A DNA stretch of 64,000 nucleotides. It comes from Christensenella timonensis. Lineage in GTDB: Bacteria > Bacillota > Clostridia > Christensenellales > Christensenellaceae. The notes beneath the pieces are model-generated. The model did no database searches, was not told the origin of the DNA, and worked only from the letters and a program-made list of their open reading frames with translations. Positions 19,350 to 28,493 of the stretch are shown here, in pieces (the first letter of the stretch is position 1; every line of letters begins with the position of its first letter). The translations under genes and the position numbers were made by a program. The stretch spans positions 868,001-932,000 of the forward strand of contig NZ_FLKP01000002.1 of NCBI RefSeq assembly GCF_900087015.1, given 5' to 3'.

Positions 19350-20636
19350 ATGTCTACAATTGAAGTAAAAGATCTATATAAAAGTTTTAAAATTTATTCC
19401 GATAAGGGAAATACCCTGAAAGAACGTTTGCTTTTCAAAAAACGGCGCGTACACGAGAACAGGGAAGTCCTGAAGGGCATTTCGTTTTCTGTCGAAACGG
19501 GGGAAACAGTGGGCCTGATTGGACACAATGGCTGTGGGAAAAGTACGCTCCTGAAGCTGTTGACGAGGATACTATACCCCGACCGTGGGACAGTCAAAGT
19601 GCAGGGACGGGTATCAAGTCTTCTGGAGCTTGGCGCAGGGTTTCATCCTGATTTGTCGGGCAGGGAAAATATTTACGCCAACGCTGCAATTTTTGGCCTC
19701 AAAAAAAAAGAGATTGACCGGAGGCTGCAATCTATCATTGATTTTTCGGAGTTGGAAGAATTTATTGATAATCCGGTCAGGACGTATTCATCGGGTATGT
19801 ATACGCGCCTTGCCTTTTCCGTAGCAATCAGCGTGGATGCAGATGTACTTTTGGTAGACGAAATACTGGCGGTTGGCGATACGAATTTCCAGCAAAAATG
19901 TTTGAAAAAGATGCGCCAGTTACGCGACAGCGGAGTGACGATTGTGTTTGTTACACATGACGCAAACACGGTAAAAACGTTTTGCAGCCGGGCTATTTGG
20001 ATCAATGACGGAAGAATACAAGCTGATGGAGACGCAGTGAGCACATCGGATAAATATCTTGCCTATATGGCTGCAGAACAACAGAAACAACTGCAAAAGG
20101 AAGAGGAAAGGGAACAGGAAGAAAAGCAGTCGGAGGAGCCTGCGGAAAAGGAAGAACCGGGTTTGGAGGAGCCTGCGGAAGAACCGCCGCAGGAGGTTGT
20201 CGATGATAATCACTTTGGAAATGGCGATGTGATTATCACAAAGACTATCTTTACAGACAAAGAAGGAAAAGAAACCAAAAACCTGATCCAAGGTGAAAAA
20301 TATTCTATCGATATGTATTATGAAATTATACGGGAAGGGAATAAGTGTAATTTCGGGATGGGATTTTTTTCCGTAAACAATATGCAGATTTTTGGTACCA
20401 ATATGTTTCTGGATAATGTATTCCGCGATGAATTTCCCTCTAAAGGATGTGTGAAGTTTATGATTGAATCCCTTCCGTTGCTGACAGGGGAATATAAGCT
20501 GAGCGTTGCAGTAATCAACGAAGATGCGACACCGTTGGATTATTATAGAAATTATATGGAATTTAGCGTCACCTCACAATCCAAAGCGGTTGGAATCAGC
20601 AACGTTAGGCATGTGTGGAAATTACCGGAAGGATAA
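19350..20636 (+). CDS. wzt: Polysaccharide ABC exporter ATPase with C-terminal glycan-binding domain (Wzt)
   Basis: 428 residues. The ATPase domain (about 1-240) has Walker A GHNGCGKST, the signature region YSSGMYTRLAF and Walker B LLVDEILAVGD with a switch H in VFVTHD. A Glu/Gln-rich linker (about 245-285) leads to a beta-sandwich Wzt_C domain (about 290-420, MGFFSVNNMQIFGTNMFLDN). In Escherichia coli O8/O9a and related systems this tail binds the chemically capped end of the glycan before export. The linker is low complexity and may vary. It sits in the gmd-rmd-wzm-wzt operon. The coiled-coil methyltransferase at 7.6-9.0 kb is a candidate maker of the cap. Confidence 0.9.
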   Translation: MSTIEVKDLYKSFKIYSDKGNTLKERLLFKKRRVHENREVLKGISFSVETGETVGLIGHNGCGKSTLLKLLTRILYPDRGTVKVQGRVSSLLELGAGFHPDLSGRENIYANAAIFGLKKKEIDRRLQSIIDFSELEEFIDNPVRTYSSGMYTRLAFSVAISVDADVLLVDEILAVGDTNFQQKCLKKMRQLRDSGVTIVFVTHDANTVKTFCSRAIWINDGRIQADGDAVSTSDKYLAYMAAEQQKQLQKEEEREQEEKQSEEPAEKEEPGLEEPAEEPPQEVVDDNHFGNGDVIITKTIFTDKEGKETKNLIQGEKYSIDMYYEIIREGNKCNFGMGFFSVNNMQIFGTNMFLDNVFRDEFPSKGCVKFMIESLPLLTGEYKLSVAVINEDATPLDYYRNYMEFSVTSQSKAVGISNVRHVWKLPEG

Positions 20637-20670
20637 TTGCGAAGGTGCGCTTGTTTTGCCAGTTGAAAAA

Positions 20671-20698
20671 TTTACAGGCGCGCAGAAAAGACTATAGT
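20671..20698 (+). promoter_or_regulatory. Possible internal promoter before manC
   Basis: TTTACA (20671-20676) and TATAGT (20693-20698) are 16 bp apart in the only gap of note (78 bp) within this operon. Confidence 0.35.
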
Positions 20699-20714
20699 AT
20701 TGGAGAGTTAACCT

Positions 20715-21740
20715 ATGGTAAGTGGTATTATTTTGGCGGGCGGCAGTGGAACGCGGCTATGGCCGCTCAGCAGTTCGGCAAAACCAAAACAATTTTTGAA
20801 TTTGTTTTCGGATAAGAGTATGCTCCGGGAGACGAGTGAACGGATTGCGGATATTGTTCCGATGGAACATCAGTATATCCTGACCGGAGAAAAATATATG
20901 CCCCTTGTGAAGGAAGAATTTGGAGAGACAGTAAATATTATGGCGGAGCCGCAGGCGAAAAATACGGCGCCGTGTATCCTGTGGGCTGCTTTTATGATCC
21001 AAAAGCATTCGGGCGGCGGCGTAGCCGTCGTGATGCCTTCAGACCATACGATCAAAAATGGGAGGGCCTTCCATGCCGCACTAGACGCCGCAGTCGGGAA
21101 AGCGGAACAGGGACATATCGTTACATTTGGGATTCGTCCGACACGTGCGGAGACGGGCTACGGTTACGTTGAAATTGAAACGAGTGAATATCAGGCCAAC
21201 CAAACGGTGGTAAAACTGGTATCCTTTCACGAAAAACCCAATCAGGAATTGGCCGGGCATTATTTGCAGGCGGGAAATTTCCTGTGGAACAGCGGGATGT
21301 TTGTATTTGACATCCAGACAATGATCGATGAATTCCAGGAGTATGAGCCGGAATTATATCATTTGTTTGCGGCAATTGATCCGGATAACAGGGCGCAGGT
21401 TGCGCGGGCTTTTGAACAAGCCAAAAACATTTCCATTGATTATGCCGTTATGGAGAAAACAAAAAAGGCTTACTGCATCCCTTCGGATTTTGGCTGGAGC
21501 GACGTAGGCGGCTATGAGAGCCTGCACGAGGAAAATGAAAAGGATGAATACGGGAATGTAACGGACGGCAATGCCATTATGGAACAGTCAAAGGACTGCT
21601 ATGTGAATTGTCAGAAACCGGTCGTATGCGTCGGCCTCAAAGATCTTGTGGTTGTGGAAACTGAGGATGCGATCCTCGTGGCCCAAAAAGATATGTCCGA
21701 GCAGATTGGAAAGATCGCAAAACAACTGAACGTCAGATAG
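20715..21740 (+). CDS. manC: Mannose-1-phosphate guanylyltransferase
   Basis: 341 residues, the single-domain form. The nucleotidyltransferase motif LAGGSGTRLWPLSSSAKPKQFL at the N-terminus, EPQAKNTAPCILWAA, VMPSDHTI, FHEKPNQ and FLWNSGMFVF are all GDP-mannose pyrophosphorylase marks. It joins mannose-1-phosphate and GTP to GDP-mannose, the substrate of gmd and of mannosyltransferases. No fused isomerase domain is present; the isomerase is the separate next gene 8 bp downstream. GGAGAG lies about 8 bp before the ATG. Confidence 0.93.
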   Translation: MVSGIILAGGSGTRLWPLSSSAKPKQFLNLFSDKSMLRETSERIADIVPMEHQYILTGEKYMPLVKEEFGETVNIMAEPQAKNTAPCILWAAFMIQKHSGGGVAVVMPSDHTIKNGRAFHAALDAAVGKAEQGHIVTFGIRPTRAETGYGYVEIETSEYQANQTVVKLVSFHEKPNQELAGHYLQAGNFLWNSGMFVFDIQTMIDEFQEYEPELYHLFAAIDPDNRAQVARAFEQAKNISIDYAVMEKTKKAYCIPSDFGWSDVGGYESLHEENEKDEYGNVTDGNAIMEQSKDCYVNCQKPVVCVGLKDLVVVETEDAILVAQKDMSEQIGKIAKQLNVR

Positions 21741-21748
21741 GAGAAGTT

Positions 21749-22672
21749 ATGTTATATCCGTTGGTGCTAGGTCCTGTGTTGAAAGATTATTTGTGGGGGG
21801 GCACTAAGCTTAAAACAATTTATCATAAAGATGGCATTTTCCCAAAAATTGCGGAAAGCTGGGAATTGGCGTGCCATCGGGAAGGCGTCAGCAGGATTGA
21901 AAACGGTCCGTATGCTGGAATGACCTTGAATGAGTATCTCGAAAAAGAGGGATGCAGCGTTCTTGGGAATGGAAAAGAAGAACTGCCCCTGCTCGTAAAA
22001 ATAATCGATACGGCGGACAGCCTATCCATACAGGTCCATCCTGATGACGCTTATGCGGCTATTCATGGAAACGGGCAGGACGGCAAAACAGAATTGTGGT
22101 ATATTATGGATTGTGAGCCGGGCGCAGCCCTTTATTACGGGTTCCAGAAAGAAATTTCCAAAGAAGAGTTCAAGAGGCGTGCGGCAGACGGAACGATTAC
22201 GGAAGTACTGAATAAAGTGAAAGTCCGGAAGGGTGATGTGTTTTTGATTAAGCCGGGAACGGTTCATGCAATCGGCAAAAACATGACTGTGGCAGAAATT
22301 GGCACAAACAGCAATATTACTTACCGGATCTATGATTTTGGACGGACGGATGCGCAGGGAAATCCGCGTCCCTTGCACATCGAACAGGCGGCGGACGTAC
22401 TTCATTTCAGAGAACCTGTCGTATACCGCCTGGATCAGCCGCTTGACTGCGGCACATTCCAAATGGAAAAAATTGAACTGTGCGAAAAAGGGCAGGTCCT
22501 GTGCGCGGACGAGTCCTCCTTTCATAATTTGTTATGCGTAGAAGGGACTGGAACGCTTACCTGCCAGAGCGGGGTCATTGAAATTCCTGCGGGAAAAGAC
22601 GTGTTTGTTCCGGCAGGATTGGGAGACTACACACTCAGTGGGCAGGCAACCCTTTTGAAAACAACGGTATAA
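21749..22672 (+). CDS. manA: Mannose-6-phosphate isomerase, class I
   Basis: 307 residues, the short Firmicutes form. Zinc ligands are visible as Q and H in SIQVHPDDAY, E in KTELWYIMD and H in PGTVHAIG. N-terminal DYLWGGTKL is a family mark. It interconverts fructose-6-phosphate and mannose-6-phosphate and feeds manC through the phosphohexomutase encoded downstream. AGGAGA precedes the ATG, and the spacing to manC is 8 bp. Confidence 0.93.
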   Translation: MLYPLVLGPVLKDYLWGGTKLKTIYHKDGIFPKIAESWELACHREGVSRIENGPYAGMTLNEYLEKEGCSVLGNGKEELPLLVKIIDTADSLSIQVHPDDAYAAIHGNGQDGKTELWYIMDCEPGAALYYGFQKEISKEEFKRRAADGTITEVLNKVKVRKGDVFLIKPGTVHAIGKNMTVAEIGTNSNITYRIYDFGRTDAQGNPRPLHIEQAADVLHFREPVVYRLDQPLDCGTFQMEKIELCEKGQVLCADESSFHNLLCVEGTGTLTCQSGVIEIPAGKDVFVPAGLGDYTLSGQATLLKTTV

Positions 22673-22706
22673 TACGCTGGCGCTGGGAAAACGGAGCAAA
22701 TACAGA

Positions 22707-24836
22707 GTGAACACTTCTGCAATCGCATATATTGCAAGTCAAAATAATAAGGTTGATTTAACAGAAATACGCAAACGCTATGGGGAAAGCGATCTTTTTG
22801 TATGCCCTGCCGGCGATCAGGAGGGCTTGGAGGAAGAGGGTATATTATCGTTGACCCGGCTGGCAGGCCCGAAGTACAAGGAGTATGCGTTTTGCCTGAC
22901 GGGAGAAGAACTAGCCTGTTTTTTGTCGCTGAAGGCGGCTAGTTTCCTGCTCGACTCTTATGAAACCGTTGCCGTCGTTTCAGACAGCGGACTGTTTCCG
23001 GATTTTCCCGCCTCCTGCGATACGTTCCACGTTTTCCCGAATCTTCTGGACGAGGCGGAAAAAAGCGGTTCGGTAGATATTTCTTTATCGTCGAAACCGC
23101 TGTTTTGCAATCATTCTTTTGCCCTGAAACGGGGAAAGCGGATAACGGAATTTTTGACATGGAGCCAGAAGAAATATAACCGGATCCTTTTCAGCGGAAT
23201 TGGCGAGAGGGGATTCTTAAAGGCGTGGCTTTCCTATGCATCCCTGTTTGGGTGCCGGGTTCATTTAATGGAAAAAGTAAGTTTTTTTGAGGTTCCGGAA
23301 TATGCGGAGTATTGCTGTTTTGAAAATGGAATACCAGTCGCGGATATATTAAGGAAATACTACGGCATGGATTACAGGCTGAGGAGCAAATGCAAAAACC
23401 AGCCGTTTGAACACCCGGATTACTTTATGCGCGATACGGTTGTCGTAGGGGATTCCCAAACAATTCCGGTTACTGCAATCGAGAAAGCAATTTACCTTGC
23501 GCGGGGGGACCTGCGGGCGCTTTTTCCCGATTTAAACGATCCCGAAGCAAGAATACGCTTCACGGAATGGTTTTTGCAGTATGCCCGGAAAGAATACAAG
23601 CTGGCAGAGGAATACCTTGCGGCTGTGCAGGCCGCATATCAGGCCTGTCTGAAACTGCGGGAAGCAGCGCAGCAGCGCGACAGATCTTTGAGAAAACGGT
23701 TTTCCATTCGCCGGGGAGCGCAAACGATGCCGGAAGCCCAGTATCCATTCGGTGTGAATCTATGTGGCTTTATTAAGGGCGATTTTGGCCTGGGCGAAAG
23801 CAGCAGGATTCTTGCGAGAATTTTGCAGCATGCAAACATTCCCTATACGGTCATCGAAGTACAGGATTCCGGGCTTCATACCTTCACGAATACGGAATTT
23901 GCAGATAAAATTTCCAATAAATTTATCTATGATACAAATATTTTCGCGTACAACCCGGATTGTTTTGAAGAATCGGTTCGGGAGTTTGATAAGAGCGTTT
24001 TCGACGGACGGCACAATATTGGTTATTGGGCATGGGAAATGCCCGAGTTTCCAGCCGAATGGGCGGGAGCGTTTCCGTATTTTGACGAGATTTGGACCTG
24101 TTCGGATTTTACGACCCAAGCTATTGCGCAGAATTCGCCGATCCCGGTTCATACGGTTCCTTATGCAATCCATCCACAAAAGGACGACAACCTTACAAGG
24201 CAGGAATTTGGTTTGCCGGAGAATCAGTTTATTTTCCTGATGACCTACGATACCCGCAGCATTTCCGAGCGAAAAAATCCATTGGCTGCCATCAGGGCAT
24301 TTAGCAAAGCGTTTGGCAACCGACAGGACGCGATGCTTTTACTGAAGCTAAATACGCCGCTTGACTGGGATGGCGACCGGGAGCTGATGACATTATTAAA
24401 AAAACATGAAAATATCATGACCATCAGCAGGCAGATGTCCAAACGGGAAATCAACAGCCTTATTTCCTTATGCGATGCGTACCTGTCGCTCCACCGGAGC
24501 GAGGGATTTGGACTTGGACCGGCAGAAGCGATGGCGTTTGCGAAACCCGTTGTCATCACAAATTACAGCGGGAATACGCAGTATATGCGGGAAGGCGCCT
24601 GTTGCCCCGTACCTTACCGCCTGGTTGAAGTAAAAAAAGATTTTATTATTTACAAAAAGGGAATGCACTGGGCGGAACCTGATGTGGACGCCGCTGCAGA
24701 GTATATGAAAAGGCTTGTGGAAGACCGCGATTATTACATGTCTATTGGTGAAAACGCGAAACGAGTGATTGAGCAGGAATTTTCTTATGAGAATTGCGGA
24801 AAAATCCTGTTGGAGCGTCTTGCGCATTTAAAATAG
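22707..24836 (+). CDS. Large glycosyltransferase, C-terminal GT4 domain
   Basis: 709 residues starting at GTG with GGAG 11 bp upstream. The N-terminal 330 residues are not a recognised catalytic domain; they include the LARGDLRALFPDLNDPEAR ... FTEWF element often found beside such enzymes. The C-terminal part (about 345-709) is a GT4 domain beginning GVNLCGFIKGDFGLGESSR. It contains GYWAWEMPEFP, DEIWTCSDFT, VPYAI and SLHRSEGFGLGPAEAMAFAKPVV with the E-x7-E pair. Enzymes of this shape build rhamnan or mannan O-chains (WbpX-like). It closes the gmd-manA operon. Sugar and linkage are unknown. Confidence 0.8.
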   Translation: MNTSAIAYIASQNNKVDLTEIRKRYGESDLFVCPAGDQEGLEEEGILSLTRLAGPKYKEYAFCLTGEELACFLSLKAASFLLDSYETVAVVSDSGLFPDFPASCDTFHVFPNLLDEAEKSGSVDISLSSKPLFCNHSFALKRGKRITEFLTWSQKKYNRILFSGIGERGFLKAWLSYASLFGCRVHLMEKVSFFEVPEYAEYCCFENGIPVADILRKYYGMDYRLRSKCKNQPFEHPDYFMRDTVVVGDSQTIPVTAIEKAIYLARGDLRALFPDLNDPEARIRFTEWFLQYARKEYKLAEEYLAAVQAAYQACLKLREAAQQRDRSLRKRFSIRRGAQTMPEAQYPFGVNLCGFIKGDFGLGESSRILARILQHANIPYTVIEVQDSGLHTFTNTEFADKISNKFIYDTNIFAYNPDCFEESVREFDKSVFDGRHNIGYWAWEMPEFPAEWAGAFPYFDEIWTCSDFTTQAIAQNSPIPVHTVPYAIHPQKDDNLTRQEFGLPENQFIFLMTYDTRSISERKNPLAAIRAFSKAFGNRQDAMLLLKLNTPLDWDGDRELMTLLKKHENIMTISRQMSKREINSLISLCDAYLSLHRSEGFGLGPAEAMAFAKPVVITNYSGNTQYMREGACCPVPYRLVEVKKDFIIYKKGMHWAEPDVDAAAEYMKRLVEDRDYYMSIGENAKRVIEQEFSYENCGKILLERLAHLK

Positions 24837-24868
24837 GTTCAGGACAGAAATAAGAGCCGGATTTCCTG

Positions 24869-24897
24869 TTGAGAAGAATGGAAAAGGCTGATATACT
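24869..24897 (+). promoter_or_regulatory. Promoter of the phosphohexomutase gene
   Basis: TTGAGA (24869-24874) and TATACT (24892-24897) with a 17-bp spacer, 46 bp before the ATG. Confidence 0.5.
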
Positions 24898-24943
24898 GGA
24901 AAAGGTATAAAAGCAGCAGGCAGGATTTTTAAAGGTGAAACGA

Positions 24944-26647
24944 ATGAACGAAAGAGAACTATATAAGCAATGGATTGAAAACGCAACGGAAGACAAGGAA
25001 GTTGCGGAAGAGCTTATAAAAATTAAAGAGGATGACGAAGCGGTCAAAGACCGTTTTTATCGTAACCTTGCGTTTGGTACGGGCGGCCTTCGGGGCGTTA
25101 TTGGCGCAGGGACAAACCGTATGAATATTTACACAGTAAGAAAGGCGTCGCAGGGGCTTGCGGACTACCTGAATGAAGAATTTGAAAGGCCTTCCATCGC
25201 AATTGCCTATGACAGCCGCAAGAATTCGCGGCAGTTTGCCCGGGCAGCCGCAGAGGTTTTTGCGCAGAATGGAATCAAAGTGTTTCAATATGAGACGCTG
25301 ATGCCTACGCCCATGCTTTCCTTTGCGGTCAGACATCTTGGATGCAGCGCAGGCATCGTTGTGACTGCGAGCCACAACCCGGCAAAATACAACGGATACA
25401 AGGTATATGGCCCGGACGGATGCCAGATTACGCTCGATGCGGCAGAAAAAATTACCGGTTATATTGAACGCAAGGATATTTTCCGGGATATCCATACAGG
25501 AAATTTTGATACCTTTCTGAACGAAGGCAAAATCCGATATATTGGCCGGGACACAATTGATGCATATTTTGACGCAGTAAGAAGCTATAGCGTTTTTGAG
25601 GACGGCGGCGATATCAGGATCGTTTACACGCCTCTCAACGGAACGGGATTAAAACCGGTGTTGAGGATTTTGAACGAAACAGGCTTCCAAACTATCACAG
25701 TTGTTCCGGAGCAGGAAGAGCCGGACGAGAATTTCACAACGTGCCCTTACCCAAATCCCGAGGAAAAGGCCGCGCTTCAGCTTGGTCTGGAACTATGCGC
25801 GAAGACAGGTGCGGATTTGCTGCTGGGAACCGATCCGGATTGTGACCGTGTGGGCGCGGCTGTCCGGCAGGACGGAAACTATGTTCTGATCAATGGGAAC
25901 CAAATGGGCGTTTTACTGTTTGATTTTGTGTGCGCAATGCGTAAAAAGTACGGGACAATGCCCGAAAATCCGGTCGCAGTCAAGACGATCGTTACAACGG
26001 AAATGGCGCAGAGCATTGCCGATCAATATGGCGTACAGCTTAAAAACGTATTAACCGGCTTTAAATTTATTGGGGAACAGATTGGCCTGCTGGAAGAAAA
26101 CGGAGAAGCAGACCGTTATGTGTTTGGATTTGAGGAAAGCTATGGCTACCTTTCCGGGACGCATGCGCGTGACAAGGATGCCGTGAATGCAGCCATGCTG
26201 ATTTGCGAGATGGCTTCCTATTACCGCCAGCAGGGAAAAACACTTGCCGACAGGCTTAACGAGCTATATCTGGAGCACGGATATTTTTACGATAAACTTG
26301 AAAGCTTCACCTTTGAAGGCGCGGATGGAATGCTGCACATGGCGGAACTTATGAAGAGCCTGCGTATAGATTCTATTACCGAACTGGGCGGTGCAAAAGT
26401 AGTGAAAGTGTCTGATTACCTGGCCTCCGTGGAGAAAAGCGAACGGGAAACGAAAAAAATCGATCTTCCAAAATCGGATGTGATGGGGTATTCGCTGGCG
26501 GGCGGCAGTTCGGTTGTTGTTCGTCCTTCGGGAACGGAACCTAAAATTAAGGTGTATTATTCGCTGAAGTGCCCGAATGAGGAGAATGCATCTAAATTAT
26601 ATGCCGCTGTTTCGGCAGACATACATAAGATTTTGGGAGTCGGGTAA
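24944..26647 (+). CDS. Phosphohexomutase (phosphoglucomutase/phosphomannomutase, PgcA/PGM2 type)
   Basis: About 567 residues with all four family motifs: the N-terminal AFGTGGLRGVIG, the phosphoserine loop TASHNPAKYNGYKVYG, the metal loop DPDCDRVG, the sugar loop GFEESYGYL and the phosphate loop RPSGTEPKIKVYY. The enzyme moves phosphate between C6 and C1 of glucose or mannose. Here it can supply mannose-1-phosphate to manC, which otherwise lacks a partner in the window. ATG 24944 is preferred because AAAGGTG lies 6 bp upstream; the frame is open to a GTG at 24935. It has its own promoter. Confidence 0.9.
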   Translation: MNERELYKQWIENATEDKEVAEELIKIKEDDEAVKDRFYRNLAFGTGGLRGVIGAGTNRMNIYTVRKASQGLADYLNEEFERPSIAIAYDSRKNSRQFARAAAEVFAQNGIKVFQYETLMPTPMLSFAVRHLGCSAGIVVTASHNPAKYNGYKVYGPDGCQITLDAAEKITGYIERKDIFRDIHTGNFDTFLNEGKIRYIGRDTIDAYFDAVRSYSVFEDGGDIRIVYTPLNGTGLKPVLRILNETGFQTITVVPEQEEPDENFTTCPYPNPEEKAALQLGLELCAKTGADLLLGTDPDCDRVGAAVRQDGNYVLINGNQMGVLLFDFVCAMRKKYGTMPENPVAVKTIVTTEMAQSIADQYGVQLKNVLTGFKFIGEQIGLLEENGEADRYVFGFEESYGYLSGTHARDKDAVNAAMLICEMASYYRQQGKTLADRLNELYLEHGYFYDKLESFTFEGADGMLHMAELMKSLRIDSITELGGAKVVKVSDYLASVEKSERETKKIDLPKSDVMGYSLAGGSSVVVRPSGTEPKIKVYYSLKCPNEENASKLYAAVSADIHKILGVG

Positions 26648-26675
26648 AAAATATTCATGTTTTTGCATAAAGGGA

Positions 26676-26703
26676 TTGATTTTTCTGAATATATATGTAT
26701 AAT
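26676..26703 (+). promoter_or_regulatory. Promoter of the amino-acid ABC transporter operon
   Basis: TTGATT (26676-26681) and TATAAT (26698-26703), 16-bp spacer, 40 bp before the ATG. Confidence 0.6.
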
Positions 26704-26742
26704 TATACATTGTAAGTTTAAAATATTTATTGGAGGAACGAT

Positions 26743-27636
26743 ATGAAAAAGATAATTGCTTTAGTACTGACAGTATTCATGGCTGTGGCAGTGTTCGCAG
26801 CATGCTCCGCGCCGGAAACGGCCGCGTCGGAATCGCCTTCCGAGGCTGCTTCCACAGAACCGTCCGCAGATGCGTCTGAAAGCGCGGAGGCGTCCGACGA
26901 AGGTGCAGCGGCAGGCAGCCTGGTGGATAAGATCGAGGAAGCGGGAGAACTTGTACTTCTGACGAACGCACAGTTCCCTCCCTATGAATACCTTGGCGAC
27001 GACAATCAGCCGACGGGTGTGGATATTGAAATCGCACAGAAAATTGCAGACGAGTTGGGTGTGAAGCTGACAGTTGTAGATATGGATTTCGACGGCTTAG
27101 TTCCGGCGCTGAACGGCGGCAAAGGCGACTTTATCGCGGCGGGTTATACGATCACGGAAGAGCGTCAGCAGAGCGTTGATTTCTCGGATGAATATGCAAC
27201 GTCCAACCAGATGGTAATCGTAACGAAAGACGATCCCAAAGTTGCGGGCGCCACGGTGGAAGATCTTGCGGGAAAAACGATCGGCGTGCAGCTTGGAACG
27301 ACGGGCGACCTCTTTGTATCGGACGAGGTGGAAGGAGCAACCGTAAAGCAATATAAGAGCGCGATCGAGGCAGGCATGGATCTTGCGAACGGTAAGCTGG
27401 ACGCGGTAGTTGTGGATAAGCTGCCGGCACAGAGCATTGTGGCAAATAATGACAGCTTGACGGTGTATGACGACGTCCTCACGACGGAACAGTATGCGAT
27501 GGCGGTACGGAAGGGCGAATCAGACGATTTGCTGGAAGTGATCAATAAAGTGTTGGCGGATATGAAGGGCGACATTCAGGATTTGACGCAGAAGCATTTC
27601 GACCAGTATTCGGGAACATCTTCGGAAGCTGAGTAA
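26743..27636 (+). CDS. Polar amino-acid ABC transporter substrate-binding lipoprotein
   Basis: 297 residues. A lipoprotein signal with lipobox VFAAC (Cys near residue 20) is followed by a Ser/Ala/Glu-rich linker of about 40 residues. Then comes a family 3 solute-binding domain: LVLLTNAQFPPYEYLGDDNQ, GVDIEIAQKIADELGV, DFIAAGYTITEERQQSVDFS, LAGKTIGVQLGTTGD. The aromatic and acidic pattern fits a periplasmic-binding-type protein for polar amino acids. A strong terminator separates it from the permease, which probably makes this protein more abundant than its membrane partners. The exact ligand cannot be told. Confidence 0.9.
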   Translation: MKKIIALVLTVFMAVAVFAACSAPETAASESPSEAASTEPSADASESAEASDEGAAAGSLVDKIEEAGELVLLTNAQFPPYEYLGDDNQPTGVDIEIAQKIADELGVKLTVVDMDFDGLVPALNGGKGDFIAAGYTITEERQQSVDFSDEYATSNQMVIVTKDDPKVAGATVEDLAGKTIGVQLGTTGDLFVSDEVEGATVKQYKSAIEAGMDLANGKLDAVVVDKLPAQSIVANNDSLTVYDDVLTTEQYAMAVRKGESDDLLEVINKVLADMKGDIQDLTQKHFDQYSGTSSEAE

Positions 27637-27650
27637 TCTCGATTTTTTAA

Positions 27651-27690
27651 AGTTTGCAGAAGAATTTTCTTCTGCAAACTTTTTTTTTCT
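27651..27690 (+). terminator. Strong Rho-independent terminator inside the transporter operon
   Basis: AGTTTGCAGAAGAA (27651-27664) pairs with its exact complement at 27667-27680 and is followed by eight more Ts. Partial read-through would lower permease and ATPase transcription relative to the binding protein. Confidence 0.85.
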
Positions 27691-27702
27691 CCATAAGTAT
27701 AG

Positions 27703-27708
27703 TATAAT
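27703..27708 (+). promoter_or_regulatory. -10 box for a separate permease/ATPase transcript
   Basis: TATAAT lies only 5 bp before an in-frame ATG at 27714, so that ATG would fall at the transcription start. This argues for translation from a later ATG (27786). The -35 region is a T-run without a clear TTGACA. Confidence 0.4.
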
Positions 27709-27785
27709 AAAACATGCTTGCGCGTTTTCCTGAAAAAACGTGGCAAATAGTTGCCGGTGTATGGCAAATCATGGAGCTTGGGGAT

Positions 27786-28484
27786 ATGTTTGACAATCTT
27801 GGACAACAAATTTATAATACGTTGATTGCGAATGACCGCTGGACGATGTTCCTCGACGGTTTGCTCGTTACCCTGATGATCGCTGGAATCGCGGTATTGA
27901 TGGGGGTTGTAATCGGATCGGTGGTTGCAATCGCTAAGGTCAACGCACTGCGCAATAAGCGCCTGAAATGGCTGAACATTATCTGTGATATCTATTTGAC
28001 GGTAATCCGGGGAACGCCGGTACTGGTACAGCTTTTAATTATGTATTACATTATTTTTGCCGCCGCACCGATTGAGATGGCGCCTTATGTTGCGGCGCTT
28101 GCATTTGGCATCAACAGCGGCGCTTACGTTGCTGAGATCGTACGCTCGGGTATTATGGCTGTACCGCGTGGGCAAATGGAAGCAGGACGGTCTCTGGGCC
28201 TTACAAACGGCATGACGATGCGTACCATTATTTTTCCGCAGGCAATTAAGAATATCCTTCCTGCGCTGGGAAATGAATTTATTGTACTGTTTAAGGAAAC
28301 GTCTATCGTTGGATATGTTGCGGTTACGGATTTGACGCGCGCCGCTGAGCTGGTACGCTCGCGGACCATGGACGCTTTTGTTCCGCTGATCTTTATTGCA
28401 CTTGTTTATCTTGGTATTGTTATGCTGATTACATGGGCGCTCAGGAAACTGGAAAAGAAACTCGCCCAGAGCGATGTGAGGTAG
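27786..28484 (+). CDS. Polar amino-acid ABC transporter permease
   Basis: About 232 residues with five or so membrane helices and the family signature for His/Glu/Gln permeases: TVIRGTPVLVQLLIMYY, GINSGAYVAEIVRSGI, GQMEAGRSLGLT (the EAA loop) and PQAIKNILPALGNEFIVLFKETS. It forms the membrane channel with the ATPase encoded 9 bp downstream. I chose ATG 27786, which has GGAG 9 bp upstream and begins MFDNLGQQIYNTL. The frame stays open back to 27714, but a -10 box lies directly before that codon. Confidence 0.88.
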   Translation: MFDNLGQQIYNTLIANDRWTMFLDGLLVTLMIAGIAVLMGVVIGSVVAIAKVNALRNKRLKWLNIICDIYLTVIRGTPVLVQLLIMYYIIFAAAPIEMAPYVAALAFGINSGAYVAEIVRSGIMAVPRGQMEAGRSLGLTNGMTMRTIIFPQAIKNILPALGNEFIVLFKETSIVGYVAVTDLTRAAELVRSRTMDAFVPLIFIALVYLGIVMLITWALRKLEKKLAQSDVR

Positions 28485-28493
28485 GGCCGCATA

